From positions 11,705-75,704 of the forward strand of contig NZ_CALDGS010000063.1 in assembly GCF_937941905.1 (NCBI RefSeq): DNA of 64,000 nucleotides. The letters run 5' to 3'. The position numbers were made by a program, and so were the translations under genes. This document shows positions 50,297-60,238 of this stretch, piece by piece (position 1 is the stretch's first letter; every line of letters begins with the position of its first letter). The notes under the pieces are model-generated. The model did not search any database, had not been told where the DNA came from, and saw nothing but the letters and a program-made list of their open reading frames with translations. The DNA comes from an uncultured Mycolicibacterium sp. GTDB taxonomy: Bacteria; Actinomycetota; Actinomycetes; Mycobacteriales; Mycobacteriaceae.

Positions 50297-51286
50297 TCAG
50301 GACTGCTCGCCCTCCTCGGGGAACCCCTCCGGGAAAGTCTGACCGCTCTGCTGGGCCAGGAACCGCTCGAACTCGCCGGCCAACTCCTCGCCCGTGGGCA
50401 GGTCCTCGTCGCGGGCCAGCAGCGACCGGTTCTCCTGGGCCACGACGAACGCATCGTACTGGCGCTCCAGCGCGGCCACCACCTGAGCGACCTCCGGGCT
50501 GGCCTCCACCTGGGCGTTGATCCGGTCGTGCACCTCGGCGCCGGCCTTGGCCAGTTCGGCCAGCGGGATCTGCAGCGACCCGGTCCGGGCCACCTCGGCC
50601 AGCAGTGCCTCGGCGGCCGGCGGGTAGGGGGTCTGGGCCAGGTAGTGCGGCACGTGCACGGTGTAGCCGACCACGTCGTAGCCGTACTGACCCATCCGGT
50701 ACTCCAGCAGGTTCGACACACTGGCCGGCACCTGCACCTCGGCGAACCACGCGGGGTGCTCGGCGATCAGGTCCCGGTTGTTGGAGTGGGCGGTCAGCGT
50801 GATCGGCCGGGTGTGCGGGACCGCCATCGGCATCGCACCCAGGCCGATCACCTGGCGCACCCCGAGCCGCTCGGCCAGCAGCCGCACCGCGGCGATGAAC
50901 CGCTCCCAGCGCAGGTCCGGTTCCAGGCCGCAGAGCAGCAGAAACGGCGTGCCCTCGCTGTCGTGCAGCGCGTACAGGTTGAGCTCGGGGTCGTCGTAGG
51001 CGGTGAAGTGGTCGTTCTTGAACGTCATCAGCGGCCGCCGGGACCGGTAGTCCAGCAGCTCGTCGATCGCGAACGACGCGACCAGTTCGGTGGGCAGGGT
51101 GTTCTTCAGGTGCGCCGCGGCCAGCCGGATGGCGTGCCCGGCATCGGAGAACCCCTCCAGCGCGTGCACCATCACCGGACCGCGCCCGTCGGCTGTGGAG
51201 AGCTCGGGCGCGGGTGTCTGCAGCTGGTACATGCCGGTCTGCTCGGGCTGGAAGTACTGGTCAGCGCCGTCGGCGTGATCGGTCAT
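50297..51286 (-). CDS. PAC2 family protein
   Basis: A 329-residue protein of the PAC2 (proteasome assembly chaperone 2-like) family, matching Rv2714. Conserved parts: VMVHALEGFSDAGHAIRLAAAHL, DYRSRRPLMTF and GLGAMPMAVPHTRPITLTAHS. The C-terminus is helical and acidic. Bacterial role unknown. ATG 51286 preceded by GGAGGCG. In M. tuberculosis sthA lies near here; it is not in this locus. Confidence 0.87.
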   Translation of the reverse strand: MTDHADGADQYFQPEQTGMYQLQTPAPELSTADGRGPVMVHALEGFSDAGHAIRLAAAHLKNTLPTELVASFAIDELLDYRSRRPLMTFKNDHFTAYDDPELNLYALHDSEGTPFLLLCGLEPDLRWERFIAAVRLLAERLGVRQVIGLGAMPMAVPHTRPITLTAHSNNRDLIAEHPAWFAEVQVPASVSNLLEYRMGQYGYDVVGYTVHVPHYLAQTPYPPAAEALLAEVARTGSLQIPLAELAKAGAEVHDRINAQVEASPEVAQVVAALERQYDAFVVAQENRSLLARDEDLPTGEELAGEFERFLAQQSGQTFPEGFPEEGEQS

Positions 51287-51478
51287 GTCGCCTCGCCTCC
51301 TTAGCCACGGGCCGGGACCGCTGCCGGCCCGGCGCGCAAGCTGTACGGGTACCGCTGCAACTAGTTTCGCCCAACCGCACCCGCGGGGTCCGGTCAGCCC
51401 CCCGCCGCCCGCGCCGACAGCGCAAACCGGGGCCGCCCGGCGTGTGCGCCCCACCGGACCGGCCGCGGCGGTGAGACG

Positions 51479-52198
51479 ATGGGCGCGATGTCGCGTCGCA
51501 GCCCAGCACCGTTGGCCCACCTGTGCGTGTGGGCGGTCGTGGCCGCGCTGGCCGGCGGTTGCGTACGGGTGGTGCCGGGCCGCGGCGAGGCGGCCGTGAC
51601 CGTCCCGGGGCCGCCCGACCGGCCGGTGGTGCTGGCCGACGTGCTGCCCGCCCCGGACCGGTTCCCGCCGGACTACCCGGCCGCCGTGCTCGACCCGGCG
51701 GCGGCCGACGCCGCGATCCGCGCCGTCGACGCGGTGCCGGCCGGGGCGGTGGTGGATCCGCCGGAGTGCACCCCGCCCGCGCCCGGGCCGGGCCCGGCCG
51801 ACGCGGTCGCGGTGCAGGGCCGCGACCCCGACACCGGGGCCGAGCTCACCGTCGCGCTCACCCGCACCGGGACCGACCCGGCGGTGCGCCGCGACCAGTT
51901 GGCCGCCTGCCCGTCGTTCACCGTCACCGTGGCCGGCGGCGAGGCCGAACAGCGCCGCACGGTGCACACCGAGCTGCGGCCGCGGCCCCCGGTCGACGCC
52001 GACGACACGTTCGCCGTCGCCGTCGAGGTCGACGGCGACCCGCCGGCGCGGCTGCTGGTGCTGGTCGCCCAGATCGGCGAGGTGCGGGTCACCGCCGCCT
52101 GGCGCGGCGACGACCCGGACGCCGACCCGGACAGCACGGCGCTGGACGCGCTGTTCACCGACGCGGTGCTGCAGGTGCGGCGGGCCGTGCGGCCCTGA
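51479..52198 (+). CDS. hypothetical lipoprotein
   Basis: A 239-residue protein with a lipoprotein signal (WAVVAALAGGC, lipid Cys near residue 28) and a Pro/Ala/Asp-rich secreted domain. I do not recognise a family with certainty; the region around TDPAVRRDQLAACPSFTVTV and the ending DALFTDAVLQVRRAV recall mycobacterial sensor-domain (PknH-type) lipoproteins. ATG 51488 is an alternative start. Confidence 0.65.
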   Translation: MGAMSRRSPAPLAHLCVWAVVAALAGGCVRVVPGRGEAAVTVPGPPDRPVVLADVLPAPDRFPPDYPAAVLDPAAADAAIRAVDAVPAGAVVDPPECTPPAPGPGPADAVAVQGRDPDTGAELTVALTRTGTDPAVRRDQLAACPSFTVTVAGGEAEQRRTVHTELRPRPPVDADDTFAVAVEVDGDPPARLLVLVAQIGEVRVTAAWRGDDPDADPDSTALDALFTDAVLQVRRAVRP

Positions 52199-52297
52199 GC
52201 CGCCCGGGTTGTCCCCAGTCGCGGATCGCTCCCCAGCTTGGCCCCGCCGGGGCGTTCGGGACCGGTTCTCGACGGTGGCCGCTGAAAGCGTCGGGGC

Positions 52298-53347
52298 ATG
52301 ACGAACGCAGCAAGCCCCGATTTCCAACTCAACCGGCCCGGCGCCCTCATCGCGGCGCTGCCCGCCGTGCTCGGGTTCGTGCCCGAGCGGTCCCTGGTGC
52401 TGGTCACCCTCGAGCGCGGCGCGCTGGGCTGCGTGATGCGGGTCGACCTGACCCCCGAGCTGCCGGAGGCGGCCGACGAGCTGGCCCGGGTGGCCGCCGC
52501 CGGCCCGGCCGACGCGGCCGTCGCGGTGATCGTCGACGACCGCGCCCCGGACTGCCAGGCCTGCGCGGCCGAGCAGTGCCTGCTCGCCGACGCGCTCGCC
52601 GATGCGCTGGACACCGTCGGCATCGAGCTGCTGGCCGTGCACGTCGTCGACCGGGTCGCCGCCGGCGGGCGGTGGCGGTGCGTGGACGACTGCGGCGCGG
52701 CCGGGGTGGTGGAGGATCCGCGGTCCTCGCCGGTGGCGCTGGCCGCGGTGCTCGACGGGCGGCGGCTCTACGACCGCCGTGCCGACCTGCTGGCCGCGGT
52801 CGCCCCGGACCCGGCCCGCACCGCCGCGGTGGCCGCGGTCCTCGGCGACGCGGCCTCCGGCCCGGGCGGTCCGCGCAGCGACGCCGACGCGCAGGGCGTG
52901 GCGCGCGCGGTGCTGGCCGCGGTCGACCGGGTCGCCGACGGGCGGGAGCCGGCCGACACCGAGCTCGCCGGGCTGGCCCGCGGGCTGGGCGACGTGCGTG
53001 TCCGGGAGGTGTGCTACGCGCTGGCGGTGGGGAAGCGCGCCACCGCCGCCGAGGCGCTGTGGCTGCTGCTGGCCCGCAGCACGTCCACACCGTGGCGCAC
53101 CGAAGCGCTTGTGCTGCTGGCGTTCTCGGCCTACGCCCGGGGAGACGGGCCGCTGGCCGGGGTGGCGCTGGACGCGGCGCTGGCCGACGCCCCCGGACAC
53201 CGGATGGCGGGCATGCTCGACCGCGCACTCCAGCGCGGGATACATCCGGAACGCATCCGGGAACTGGCGCTGTCCGGCTACCGGATGGCCGAACGGCTCG
53301 GGGTGACGCTGCCGCCGCGCGGCGGGCTCAGACCTTCTCGACCTTGA
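52298..53347 (+). CDS. DUF4192 protein
   Basis: A 349-residue actinobacterial protein of the DUF4192 family. Start ASPDFQLNRPGALIAALPAVLGFVPERSLVLVTLE is characteristic. The second half is Ala-rich and helical (ALWLLLARSTSTPWRTEALVLLAFSAYARGDG). Function unknown. Its last 20 bases overlap the 3' end of convergent ideR. Confidence 0.85.
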   Translation: MTNAASPDFQLNRPGALIAALPAVLGFVPERSLVLVTLERGALGCVMRVDLTPELPEAADELARVAAAGPADAAVAVIVDDRAPDCQACAAEQCLLADALADALDTVGIELLAVHVVDRVAAGGRWRCVDDCGAAGVVEDPRSSPVALAAVLDGRRLYDRRADLLAAVAPDPARTAAVAAVLGDAASGPGGPRSDADAQGVARAVLAAVDRVADGREPADTELAGLARGLGDVRVREVCYALAVGKRATAAEALWLLLARSTSTPWRTEALVLLAFSAYARGDGPLAGVALDAALADAPGHRMAGMLDRALQRGIHPERIRELALSGYRMAERLGVTLPPRGGLRPSRP

Positions 53348-54017
53348 CGGCGTGGGCCATGTGGTGCGGCAGGTCGACCTGCTCGTGGCCGGGGATGATG
53401 ATCGACACGCTGCCGTTGTCGTTGAGCTGCACGGTGACCCGGGCGTTGGGCACCACCCCGGCGTCCTTGAGCCGGGCGATGAGTTCGGCGTCGCCCTGCA
53501 CGTGCTCGGTGAGCTGACGCACCACCACCGCGACCGGCATGCCGGCGGGCAGCTCGGTCAGCCGCACCAGCGGCACCTGGTCGGTGTCGTCGGTGTCGAT
53601 GCCGAGCTGGTCCAGGCCCGGGATGGGGTTGCCGAACGGCGAGGTGGTGGGGTTGTTGAGCACCTTGACCAGGCGCCGCTCGACGTCCTCGCTCATCACG
53701 TGCTCCCAGCGGCACGCCTCGGCGTGCACCTCCTCCCAGGGCAGGCCGATGACGTCGACCAGCAGCCGCTCGGCGAGGCGGTGCTTGCGCATGACGGCGA
53801 TCGCCAGGGCACGCCCCTTCGGGGTGAGCTCCAGGTGCCGGTCACCGGCGACCTGGACCAGGCCGTCGCGCTCCATGCGCGACACCGTCTGGCTGACGGT
53901 GGGGCCACTCTGCTCGAGCCGTTCCGCGATGCGGGCACGCAGCGGAACCACGCCCTCCTCCTCGAGGTCGTAGATGGTCCGCAGGTACATCTCGGTGGTA
54001 TCGACAAGATCGTTCAT
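53328..54017 (-). CDS. ideR: iron-dependent regulator IdeR (DtxR family)
   Basis: Fe(II)-activated repressor of siderophore genes and activator of iron storage. In 229 residues: winged HTH (LRARIAERLEQSGPTVSQTVSRMERDGL), dimerisation/metal domain with MRKHRLAERLLVDVIGLPWEEVHAEACRWEHVMS, and an SH3-like C-terminal domain. ATG 54017 has a GGAGGGTG site. Downstream of sigB in the same direction but separated by a strong terminator. Confidence 0.96.
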   Translation of the reverse strand: MNDLVDTTEMYLRTIYDLEEEGVVPLRARIAERLEQSGPTVSQTVSRMERDGLVQVAGDRHLELTPKGRALAIAVMRKHRLAERLLVDVIGLPWEEVHAEACRWEHVMSEDVERRLVKVLNNPTTSPFGNPIPGLDQLGIDTDDTDQVPLVRLTELPAGMPVAVVVRQLTEHVQGDAELIARLKDAGVVPNARVTVQLNDNGSVSIIIPGHEQVDLPHHMAHAVKVEKV

Positions 54018-54037
54018 GGCACCCTCCGTCGCAGGCG

Positions 54038-54043
54038 AGTCTA
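54038..54043 (-). promoter_or_regulatory. -10 box of ideR
   Basis: TAGACT on the minus strand, 20 bases before the ideR ATG, leaving room for the GGAGGG ribosome-binding site. Confidence 0.5.
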
Positions 54044-54093
54044 CCGTTTTCACGTCGTGAACTGGGGCGCAACGTCGCGCGCCTGTCGCAGCG

Positions 54094-54125
54094 AACACCC
54101 CCGCCGGATACCCGGCGGGGGTGTT
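54094..54125 (-). terminator. perfect 14-bp hairpin terminator of sigB
   Basis: Bases 54094-54107 are exactly complementary to 54112-54125 around a 4-base loop. It starts 13 bases after the sigB stop on the minus strand. Very GC-rich, no U tract. It should insulate ideR from sigB transcription. Confidence 0.85.
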
Positions 54126-54138
54126 GCGGAACGACTCG

Positions 54139-55098
54139 TCAGCTCGCGTAGGCGCGCAGCCGATCGGCGCGTTCGCCGTGGCGCAACTTCGCCATCACCT
54201 CGCGCTCGATCTGACGGACCCGCTCCCGCGACAGCCCGAACAGCTTACCGATCTGGTCGAGGGTGCGCGGCTGGCCGTCGTCGAGGCCGTAGCGCAGCCG
54301 GATCACCTGCTGCTCGCGCTCGTCGAGCGTGGCCAGCACGTGCCGGATGTCGGAGTGCAGCAACTCGGCGATGACCGCGTTCTCGGCCGACATCGCCTCG
54401 GCGTCCTCGATGAAGTCGCCCAGCGGCGCCTCCTCGTCGCTGCCCACCGGCATGTCCAGGCTCACCGGATCCCGGCTGTGCTCGAGCAGGTCGTTGATCT
54501 TCTCCACCGGGATGCCGGACTCGGCGGCCAGCTCCTCCTCGGTGGCCTCGCGGCCGAGGTTCTGGTGCAGCTCGCGCTTGATCCGGGCCAGCTTGTTGAC
54601 CTGTTCGACGAGGTGCACCGGCAGCCGGATGGTGCGGCTCTGGTCGGCCATGCCGCGGGTGATGGCCTGCCGGATCCACCAGGTGGCGTAGGTGGAGAAC
54701 TTGAAGCCCTTGGTGTAGTCGAACTTCTCCATCGCCCGGATCAGGCCCAGGTTGCCCTCCTGGATGAGGTCCAGCAGCGGCATGCCGCGGCCGGTGTAGC
54801 GCTTGGCCAGCGACACCACCAGGCGCAGGTTGGCCTCCAGCAGATGGCGGCGGGCCTCCTCGCCGTCGCGCACCACGGCCTGCAGGTCGCGCCGGCGCGA
54901 CTCGCTCATCCGCTTGCGGGTCTCCAGCAGGTGCTGGGCGTACAGGCCGGCCTCGATGCGCTTGGCCAGCTCCACCTCGTCCTCGGCGTTCAGCAAGGCC
55001 GTTTTGCCGATGCCGTTCAGGTACACCCGCACCAGATCGGCTGCCGGGCTCTGGGCATCCAGATCGGCGTCGACGCGGCTGGTTGTGGCATTTGCCAT
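54139..55098 (-). CDS. sigB: RNA polymerase sigma factor SigB
   Basis: Principal-like, stress and stationary-phase sigma factor of 319 residues. It has region 1.2 (DLVRVYLNGIGKTALL), region 2 (NLRLVVSLAKRYTGRGMPLLDLIQEGNLGLIRAMEKFDYTKG, FSTYATWWIRQAI), region 3 and region 4 (HVLATLDEREQQVIRLRYGL; LDQIGKLFGLSRERVRQIE). It lacks the long N-terminus of SigA. ATG 55098 with an AGGAGG site; preceded by a SigE/SigH-type promoter. Confidence 0.96.
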   Translation of the reverse strand: MANATTSRVDADLDAQSPAADLVRVYLNGIGKTALLNAEDEVELAKRIEAGLYAQHLLETRKRMSESRRRDLQAVVRDGEEARRHLLEANLRLVVSLAKRYTGRGMPLLDLIQEGNLGLIRAMEKFDYTKGFKFSTYATWWIRQAITRGMADQSRTIRLPVHLVEQVNKLARIKRELHQNLGREATEEELAAESGIPVEKINDLLEHSRDPVSLDMPVGSDEEAPLGDFIEDAEAMSAENAVIAELLHSDIRHVLATLDEREQQVIRLRYGLDDGQPRTLDQIGKLFGLSRERVRQIEREVMAKLRHGERADRLRAYAS

Positions 55099-55132
55099 GA
55101 CGGCCTCCTGCTCAGCTTGGACTGACATCGGG

Positions 55133-55161
55133 TTCAACGCCCGGACGTCGTCAGGAGTTCC
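55133..55161 (-). promoter_or_regulatory. SigE/SigH-type promoter of sigB
   Basis: On the minus strand: GGAAC (55157-55161), 17-base spacer, CGTTGAA (55133-55139), 34 bases before the sigB ATG. M. tuberculosis sigB is read by SigE, SigH and SigL from such a promoter. Same spacing as the clgR promoter here. Confidence 0.8.
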
Positions 55162-55245
55162 CGGGCATGACCGGCTTCACACGTGCTGAGCAGCGGTTTT
55201 TCCGCGCGGACCTGAGAATGTGCTGAGAATGCCGGTGCGCCGGAA

Positions 55246-55680
55246 CTACTCGGCGTCCCGGTCGGGGGCCGGTTGCCCGTCCCGGGCGGTGCCGCCGCCG
55301 GCCACGTCACCGTCGACGACGGTGCCCTCGACGGTGCCCTCGATCACCCGGGGCGGGGCGGCGGTGGGGAACAGCCCGGCGCGCGGCGGGGCGGCGTAGC
55401 GGCGCGGTTCCTCGGCCTTGCGGGGCGGCCGGTCGTTGGCGATCAGCACCGCCATCCACGGCAGCGGGATCGAGACCACGATGATCGCCAGCGAGATCAG
55501 CCCGTTGTGCCAGGTGCCGTAGGCGATCGCGGCGAGGATGAGCGCCGGGATCCGGAACGACATCAGCGTCAGGTACTTGCGCACCCGCTGGCGGTGCTGC
55601 ACCTCGTAGGGGAGCTCCGCGGTGGTGATCAAGATCGGACGACCGTCGTCGTCGAAACCCAGCTCGCGGCCGTGGTCCAT
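55246..55680 (-). CDS. DUF3099 membrane protein
   Basis: A 144-residue protein. N-terminus MDHGRELGFDDDGRPILITTAELPYEVQHRQRVRKYL is conserved, followed by two helices (SFRIPALILAAIAYGTW; LISLAIIVVSIPLPWMAVLIAN) and the ARND-type basic edge NDRPPRK, then a low-complexity Thr/Gly/Asp tail. Function unknown. ATG 55680 chosen; GTG 55689 also possible. Divergent from DUF3039. Confidence 0.82.
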   Translation of the reverse strand: MDHGRELGFDDDGRPILITTAELPYEVQHRQRVRKYLTLMSFRIPALILAAIAYGTWHNGLISLAIIVVSIPLPWMAVLIANDRPPRKAEEPRRYAAPPRAGLFPTAAPPRVIEGTVEGTVVDGDVAGGGTARDGQPAPDRDAE

Positions 55681-55725
55681 GTCCTCCACTGTTCCACTGT
55701 TGGGCCCGGGGGCAAAATGGAGGGC

Positions 55726-55962
55726 ATGCAGACCGACACCCTGGAACGTACCGACTCCGAGGAACGCGTCGACGACGGTACCGACAGCGACACTCCCAAG
55801 TACTTCCACTACGTCAAGAAGGACAAGATCGCCGAGAGCGCGGTGATGGGCACCCACGTGGTGGCGCTGTGCGGCGAGGTGTTCCCGGTCACCCGCACCC
55901 CGAAGGCGAACTCGCCGGTCTGCCCGGAGTGCAAGCGCATCTACGAGACCCTCAGGAAGTAG
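55726..55962 (+). CDS. DUF3039 protein
   Basis: A 78-residue actinobacterial protein with PKYFHYVKKDKIAESAVMGTHVVALCGEVFPVTR and CPECKRIYETL; Cys52 with the CPEC pair and His47 could bind zinc. Function unknown. ATG 55726 matches the known mycobacterial start; ATG 55717 is in frame upstream. Its end overlaps the convergent YihY-type gene by 11 bases. Confidence 0.87.
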   Translation: MQTDTLERTDSEERVDDGTDSDTPKYFHYVKKDKIAESAVMGTHVVALCGEVFPVTRTPKANSPVCPECKRIYETLRK

Positions 55963-56890
55963 CGGCGCCCGGCGGGCGCAGCCGGTCCCGCAGCCACCGC
56001 CACAGCCGGTGGGTGTGCGGCGGCGGGGCCGGCCACTGCTCGGCGACGGCGGCGTTGAGCTCGGCGCCGGCCATGATCGCGAACCCCAGGAAGAACGCGA
56101 ACAGCAGGAACGCGATCGGGGTGGCCAGCGCGCCGTAGGTGTAGCCGGTGCTGGTGATCCAGCCCAGATACACCCGCAGCCCCCAGGTGGCCACCAGGAA
56201 CAGCACCGCGGCCAGCGCCGCCCCGGGCGCGAGCCGGTGCGACGGCAGCGGTTTGGGCAGCGCCACCCGGTAGAGCAGGTTGATCGCCACGAACAGGCCC
56301 AGCCCGAGCACCGGGTAGTAGCCGATCCGCAGCACCTGGTCCCAGTCGTCGGGGATGTAGGCGGCGACCTTGCGCGGCCCGAGCGCCAGGAACGGGGCGG
56401 CGGCGATGGCGAACACCAGCATCACCACGTACAGGCCCAGCGCGTAGAACCGCTGCCGCACCGGGTGGCGCAGCGGGGTCTGGTCGTGGGCCGCCACGAT
56501 CGAGTCGACGAACGCCGAGATCGCCGACGACCCGGCCCACAGCGAGATCACGAACCCCAGCGACACCACCTCGCCGCGGGCGCCCTGCACGATGTCGCTG
56601 ATCGTCGGCTTCAGGATCTCCTCGACCACGTTGGCCGAGAAGAACCGCTCGGCGGTGTCGATCAGCCAGACCTCGAAGGCCGGCAGGATGTCCGGGCTCA
56701 ACAGCGGCGCGACGTGGGCGAGGCTGCCGAGCATGCCGAGCAGCAGCGGCGGCAGGGACAGCGCGGACCAGAACGCCGCCTGGGCGGACTCGGAGAAGAT
56801 CGAGTCGTCCCAGCTCTTGGTCACGGCACGCCGCAGCACCGCCCACACGTGCCGCCCGGCCCGGTCCTGCCGCCCGGTCTGGTCAGTCAT
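55952..56890 (-). CDS. YihY/YhjD-family membrane protein
   Basis: A 312-residue inner-membrane protein of the YihY family (once mis-named RNase BN). It has about six helices; recognisable parts are FWSALSLPPLLLGMLGSL, VEEILKPTISDIVQGARGEVVSLGFVISLW and YGALATPIAFLLFAFFLGFAIMAGAELNA. Role unknown; relatives are linked to envelope lipid export. Ends with a basic Pro-rich tail. Confidence 0.88.
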   Translation of the reverse strand: MTDQTGRQDRAGRHVWAVLRRAVTKSWDDSIFSESAQAAFWSALSLPPLLLGMLGSLAHVAPLLSPDILPAFEVWLIDTAERFFSANVVEEILKPTISDIVQGARGEVVSLGFVISLWAGSSAISAFVDSIVAAHDQTPLRHPVRQRFYALGLYVVMLVFAIAAAPFLALGPRKVAAYIPDDWDQVLRIGYYPVLGLGLFVAINLLYRVALPKPLPSHRLAPGAALAAVLFLVATWGLRVYLGWITSTGYTYGALATPIAFLLFAFFLGFAIMAGAELNAAVAEQWPAPPPHTHRLWRWLRDRLRPPGAATS

Positions 56891-56958
56891 CGCAGAACAG
56901 CATGACCGACCCCGCGGCCGCCGCCCGGCAGGCGGAGCCGGTGAGTCCGGTCCGGCGC

Positions 56959-57147
56959 CTACTCGGCGGGGCTGACCTCCAGCACGGCCGACATCTCGAG
57001 CAGCTTGGCCTCGTGCTCGTTGGCGTGATGCTGGCAGAACAGCAGTTCGGCCCCCGAGGGCAGCTTGGCGCGAACGCGAGCGGCGGCCCCGCAGCGATCG
57101 CAGCGATCAGCCCTGGTCAGATCCGGACTGGTCAGAGTTGCGTTCAT
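56959..57147 (-). CDS. small zinc-ribbon-like protein (DUF7455 type)
   Basis: A 62-residue protein with CDRCG near residue 16 and FCQHHANEH near residue 38, a likely zinc site, typical of a small actinobacterial protein encoded next to sigA. Function unknown. ATG 57147 preceded by GGAGGAG; the open frame upstream overlaps the divergent DUF952 gene. Confidence 0.82.
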   Translation of the reverse strand: MNATLTSPDLTRADRCDRCGAAARVRAKLPSGAELLFCQHHANEHEAKLLEMSAVLEVSPAE

Positions 57148-57246
57148 GGGCTCCTCCGTCTCTCGTTCGACGCCTGTCTCCACTGTCTCAGACGCTCTCG
57201 GATTCGGCCTTGTTCCCCGGGGTCGCTCCGGTGTGTCATCTCTCAC

Positions 57247-57611
57247 GTGCCGATCCGATCGTGTCCCGTGCTGCTGCACCTGTGTCCCGAGGACGACTGG
57301 CGCGCGGCGTGCGCCGCCGGGGAGTACCGGCCCGCGTCGCTGAGCACCGCCGGGTTCGTCCACCTGTCCGCGCCCGAACAGGTCCACCTGCCGGCGAACC
57401 GGTTGTTCGCCGGCCGGACCGACCTGGTGGTGCTGCACATCGACGCCGCACGGCTGTCCTCCCCGGTCCGCTGGGAGCCGGGGGTTCCGACCGACCCCGG
57501 CGGGATGCTGTTTCCCCACCTGTACGGCCCGCTAACCCTCGACGCGGTCGTCGACGTCACGGCCTACCGGCCGGGGCCGGACGGGCGGTTCGCGCCCTGG
57601 GCCGCCGACCG

Positions 57612-57615
<4 letters not shown>
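57247..57615 (+). CDS. DUF952 protein
   Basis: A 122-residue protein of the DUF952 family. VLLHLCPEDDWRAACAAGEYRPASL and FVHLSAPEQVHLPANRLFAGRTDLVVLHID carry the conserved histidines. The family has an ADP-ribosyltransferase-like fold by prediction; activity unproven. GTG 57247 or 57268 may start it. Its stop overlaps the sigA stop on the other strand. Confidence 0.83.
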
Positions 57616-59105
<1,490 letters not shown>

Positions 59106-59254
59106 GTACGCCCTTTCCGTCTTACAGGTTCCGATGCGCCGCCACTCGCCGCGCGCACGGGCGTGCGTCACCGGGAAGCGTCGGCTATGTCGAATGTTTG
59201 GCGTCCATCTGGACCGGATACTCGCCGCTATTCGGTAGGCGGCCGCCGTCGACC

Positions 59255-59260
59255 ATTGTA
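59255..59260 (-). promoter_or_regulatory. possible -10 box of sigA
   Basis: TACAAT on the minus strand, about 150 bases before the sigA GTG, is the best -10 match in the 202-base upstream region. No clear -35; other TANNNT matches exist. Confidence 0.35.
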
Positions 59261-59307
59261 ACGACAGCACCGGCCCGAACCGCTGTGCGCGGGGTTTTCG
59301 CAGGTCC

Positions 59308-60123
59308 CTACCGCGGCGCCGGGGGCGGGGCGTGCAGTACGTCGAATGCCGAGGCCATCGCCGCGCCCACGATCCCGGCCGTGTTGCGCAGCTCGGCGGG
59401 TACCACCGGGGTGCGGTTGGTCAACAGCGGAATCCACTTCTCGGCCTTGCGGCTGATGCCGCCGCCGGCGATGAACAGGTCCGGCCAGATCGCGTTCTCG
59501 ATGGCCTGCAGCACGACGGTGACCTCCTTGGCCCACCGCTTGTAGCTCCAGTCGTTGCGCTGTTTGACCGACGACGCCGCCCGCTGCTCGGCCTCCATCC
59601 CGCCGACCTCGAGGTGGCCGAACTCGGTGTTGGGCAGCAGCACCCCGTTGTGGATCACGGCCGAGCCGATCCCGGTGCCGAAGGTCAGCAGCACGATCAC
59701 CCCGGAGCGGTTGCGGCCGGCGCCGTAGCGCTGCTCGGCCAGCCCGGCGGCGTCGGCGTCGTTGAGCACGGTGACGCGCTGTCCGTCCAGCGCGGCCTCC
59801 ACCGCGTGGCGCACGTCGGTGCCGATCCAGGCCCTGTCGACGTGGGCCGCGGTGCGGGCGACACCGTCGGTGATCACCCCCGGATAGGTCACCCCGAGCG
59901 GGCCGGTCCAGCCGAACTCGCGCACCACCGCGGCGATAGTGGCGCTCACCGCCTCCGGGGTGGCGGGCTGCGGGGTGGGCAGTTTCAGCCGCTCACCGAC
60001 GAGCCGGCCGGTGTCGAGGTCGACGATGCCGCCCTTGACCCCGCTGCCGCCGACGTCGACCCCGAAGCCCTGTTTCGGGGTCGCCCCGTTCGGGGTTTCG
60101 GTGGGGGAATCCGTGGAGTTCAT
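59308..60123 (-). CDS. ppgK: polyphosphate glucokinase
   Basis: ROK-family kinase that phosphorylates glucose with polyphosphate or ATP. The 271-residue product has the phosphate loop DVGGSGVKGGIVDL, TYPGVITDGV, NDADAAGLAEQRYGAG and LLTFGTGIGSAVI with FGHLEVGG. ATG 60123 has an AAGGAG site; an in-frame GTG nine bases upstream is less likely. Beside sigA and divergent from suhB, the standard actinobacterial arrangement. Confidence 0.96.
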   Translation of the reverse strand: MNSTDSPTETPNGATPKQGFGVDVGGSGVKGGIVDLDTGRLVGERLKLPTPQPATPEAVSATIAAVVREFGWTGPLGVTYPGVITDGVARTAAHVDRAWIGTDVRHAVEAALDGQRVTVLNDADAAGLAEQRYGAGRNRSGVIVLLTFGTGIGSAVIHNGVLLPNTEFGHLEVGGMEAEQRAASSVKQRNDWSYKRWAKEVTVVLQAIENAIWPDLFIAGGGISRKAEKWIPLLTNRTPVVPAELRNTAGIVGAAMASAFDVLHAPPPAPR

Positions 60124-60238
60124 CTCGCGCACTCCTTAGCCTGAGCCGGCGGCCACCCGGCACGGTTGTGGCGATGTCACCTTAACGGCTGGGCGACCCC
60201 GTGCCGAGCGGACCGAGGGCGGGTGGTGCGATGAAGCC

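Noticed and set aside
51287..51478. Small gene in the PAC2/lipoprotein gap
   Set aside because: Frames present are shadows without a ribosome-binding site or family resemblance; I see only a GC-rich intergenic region.
50297..53245. 982-codon minus-strand frame extending the PAC2 gene upstream
   Set aside because: Only the last 329 codons match the PAC2 family; the rest is antisense to the lipoprotein and DUF4192 genes, and a ribosome-binding site precedes 51286.
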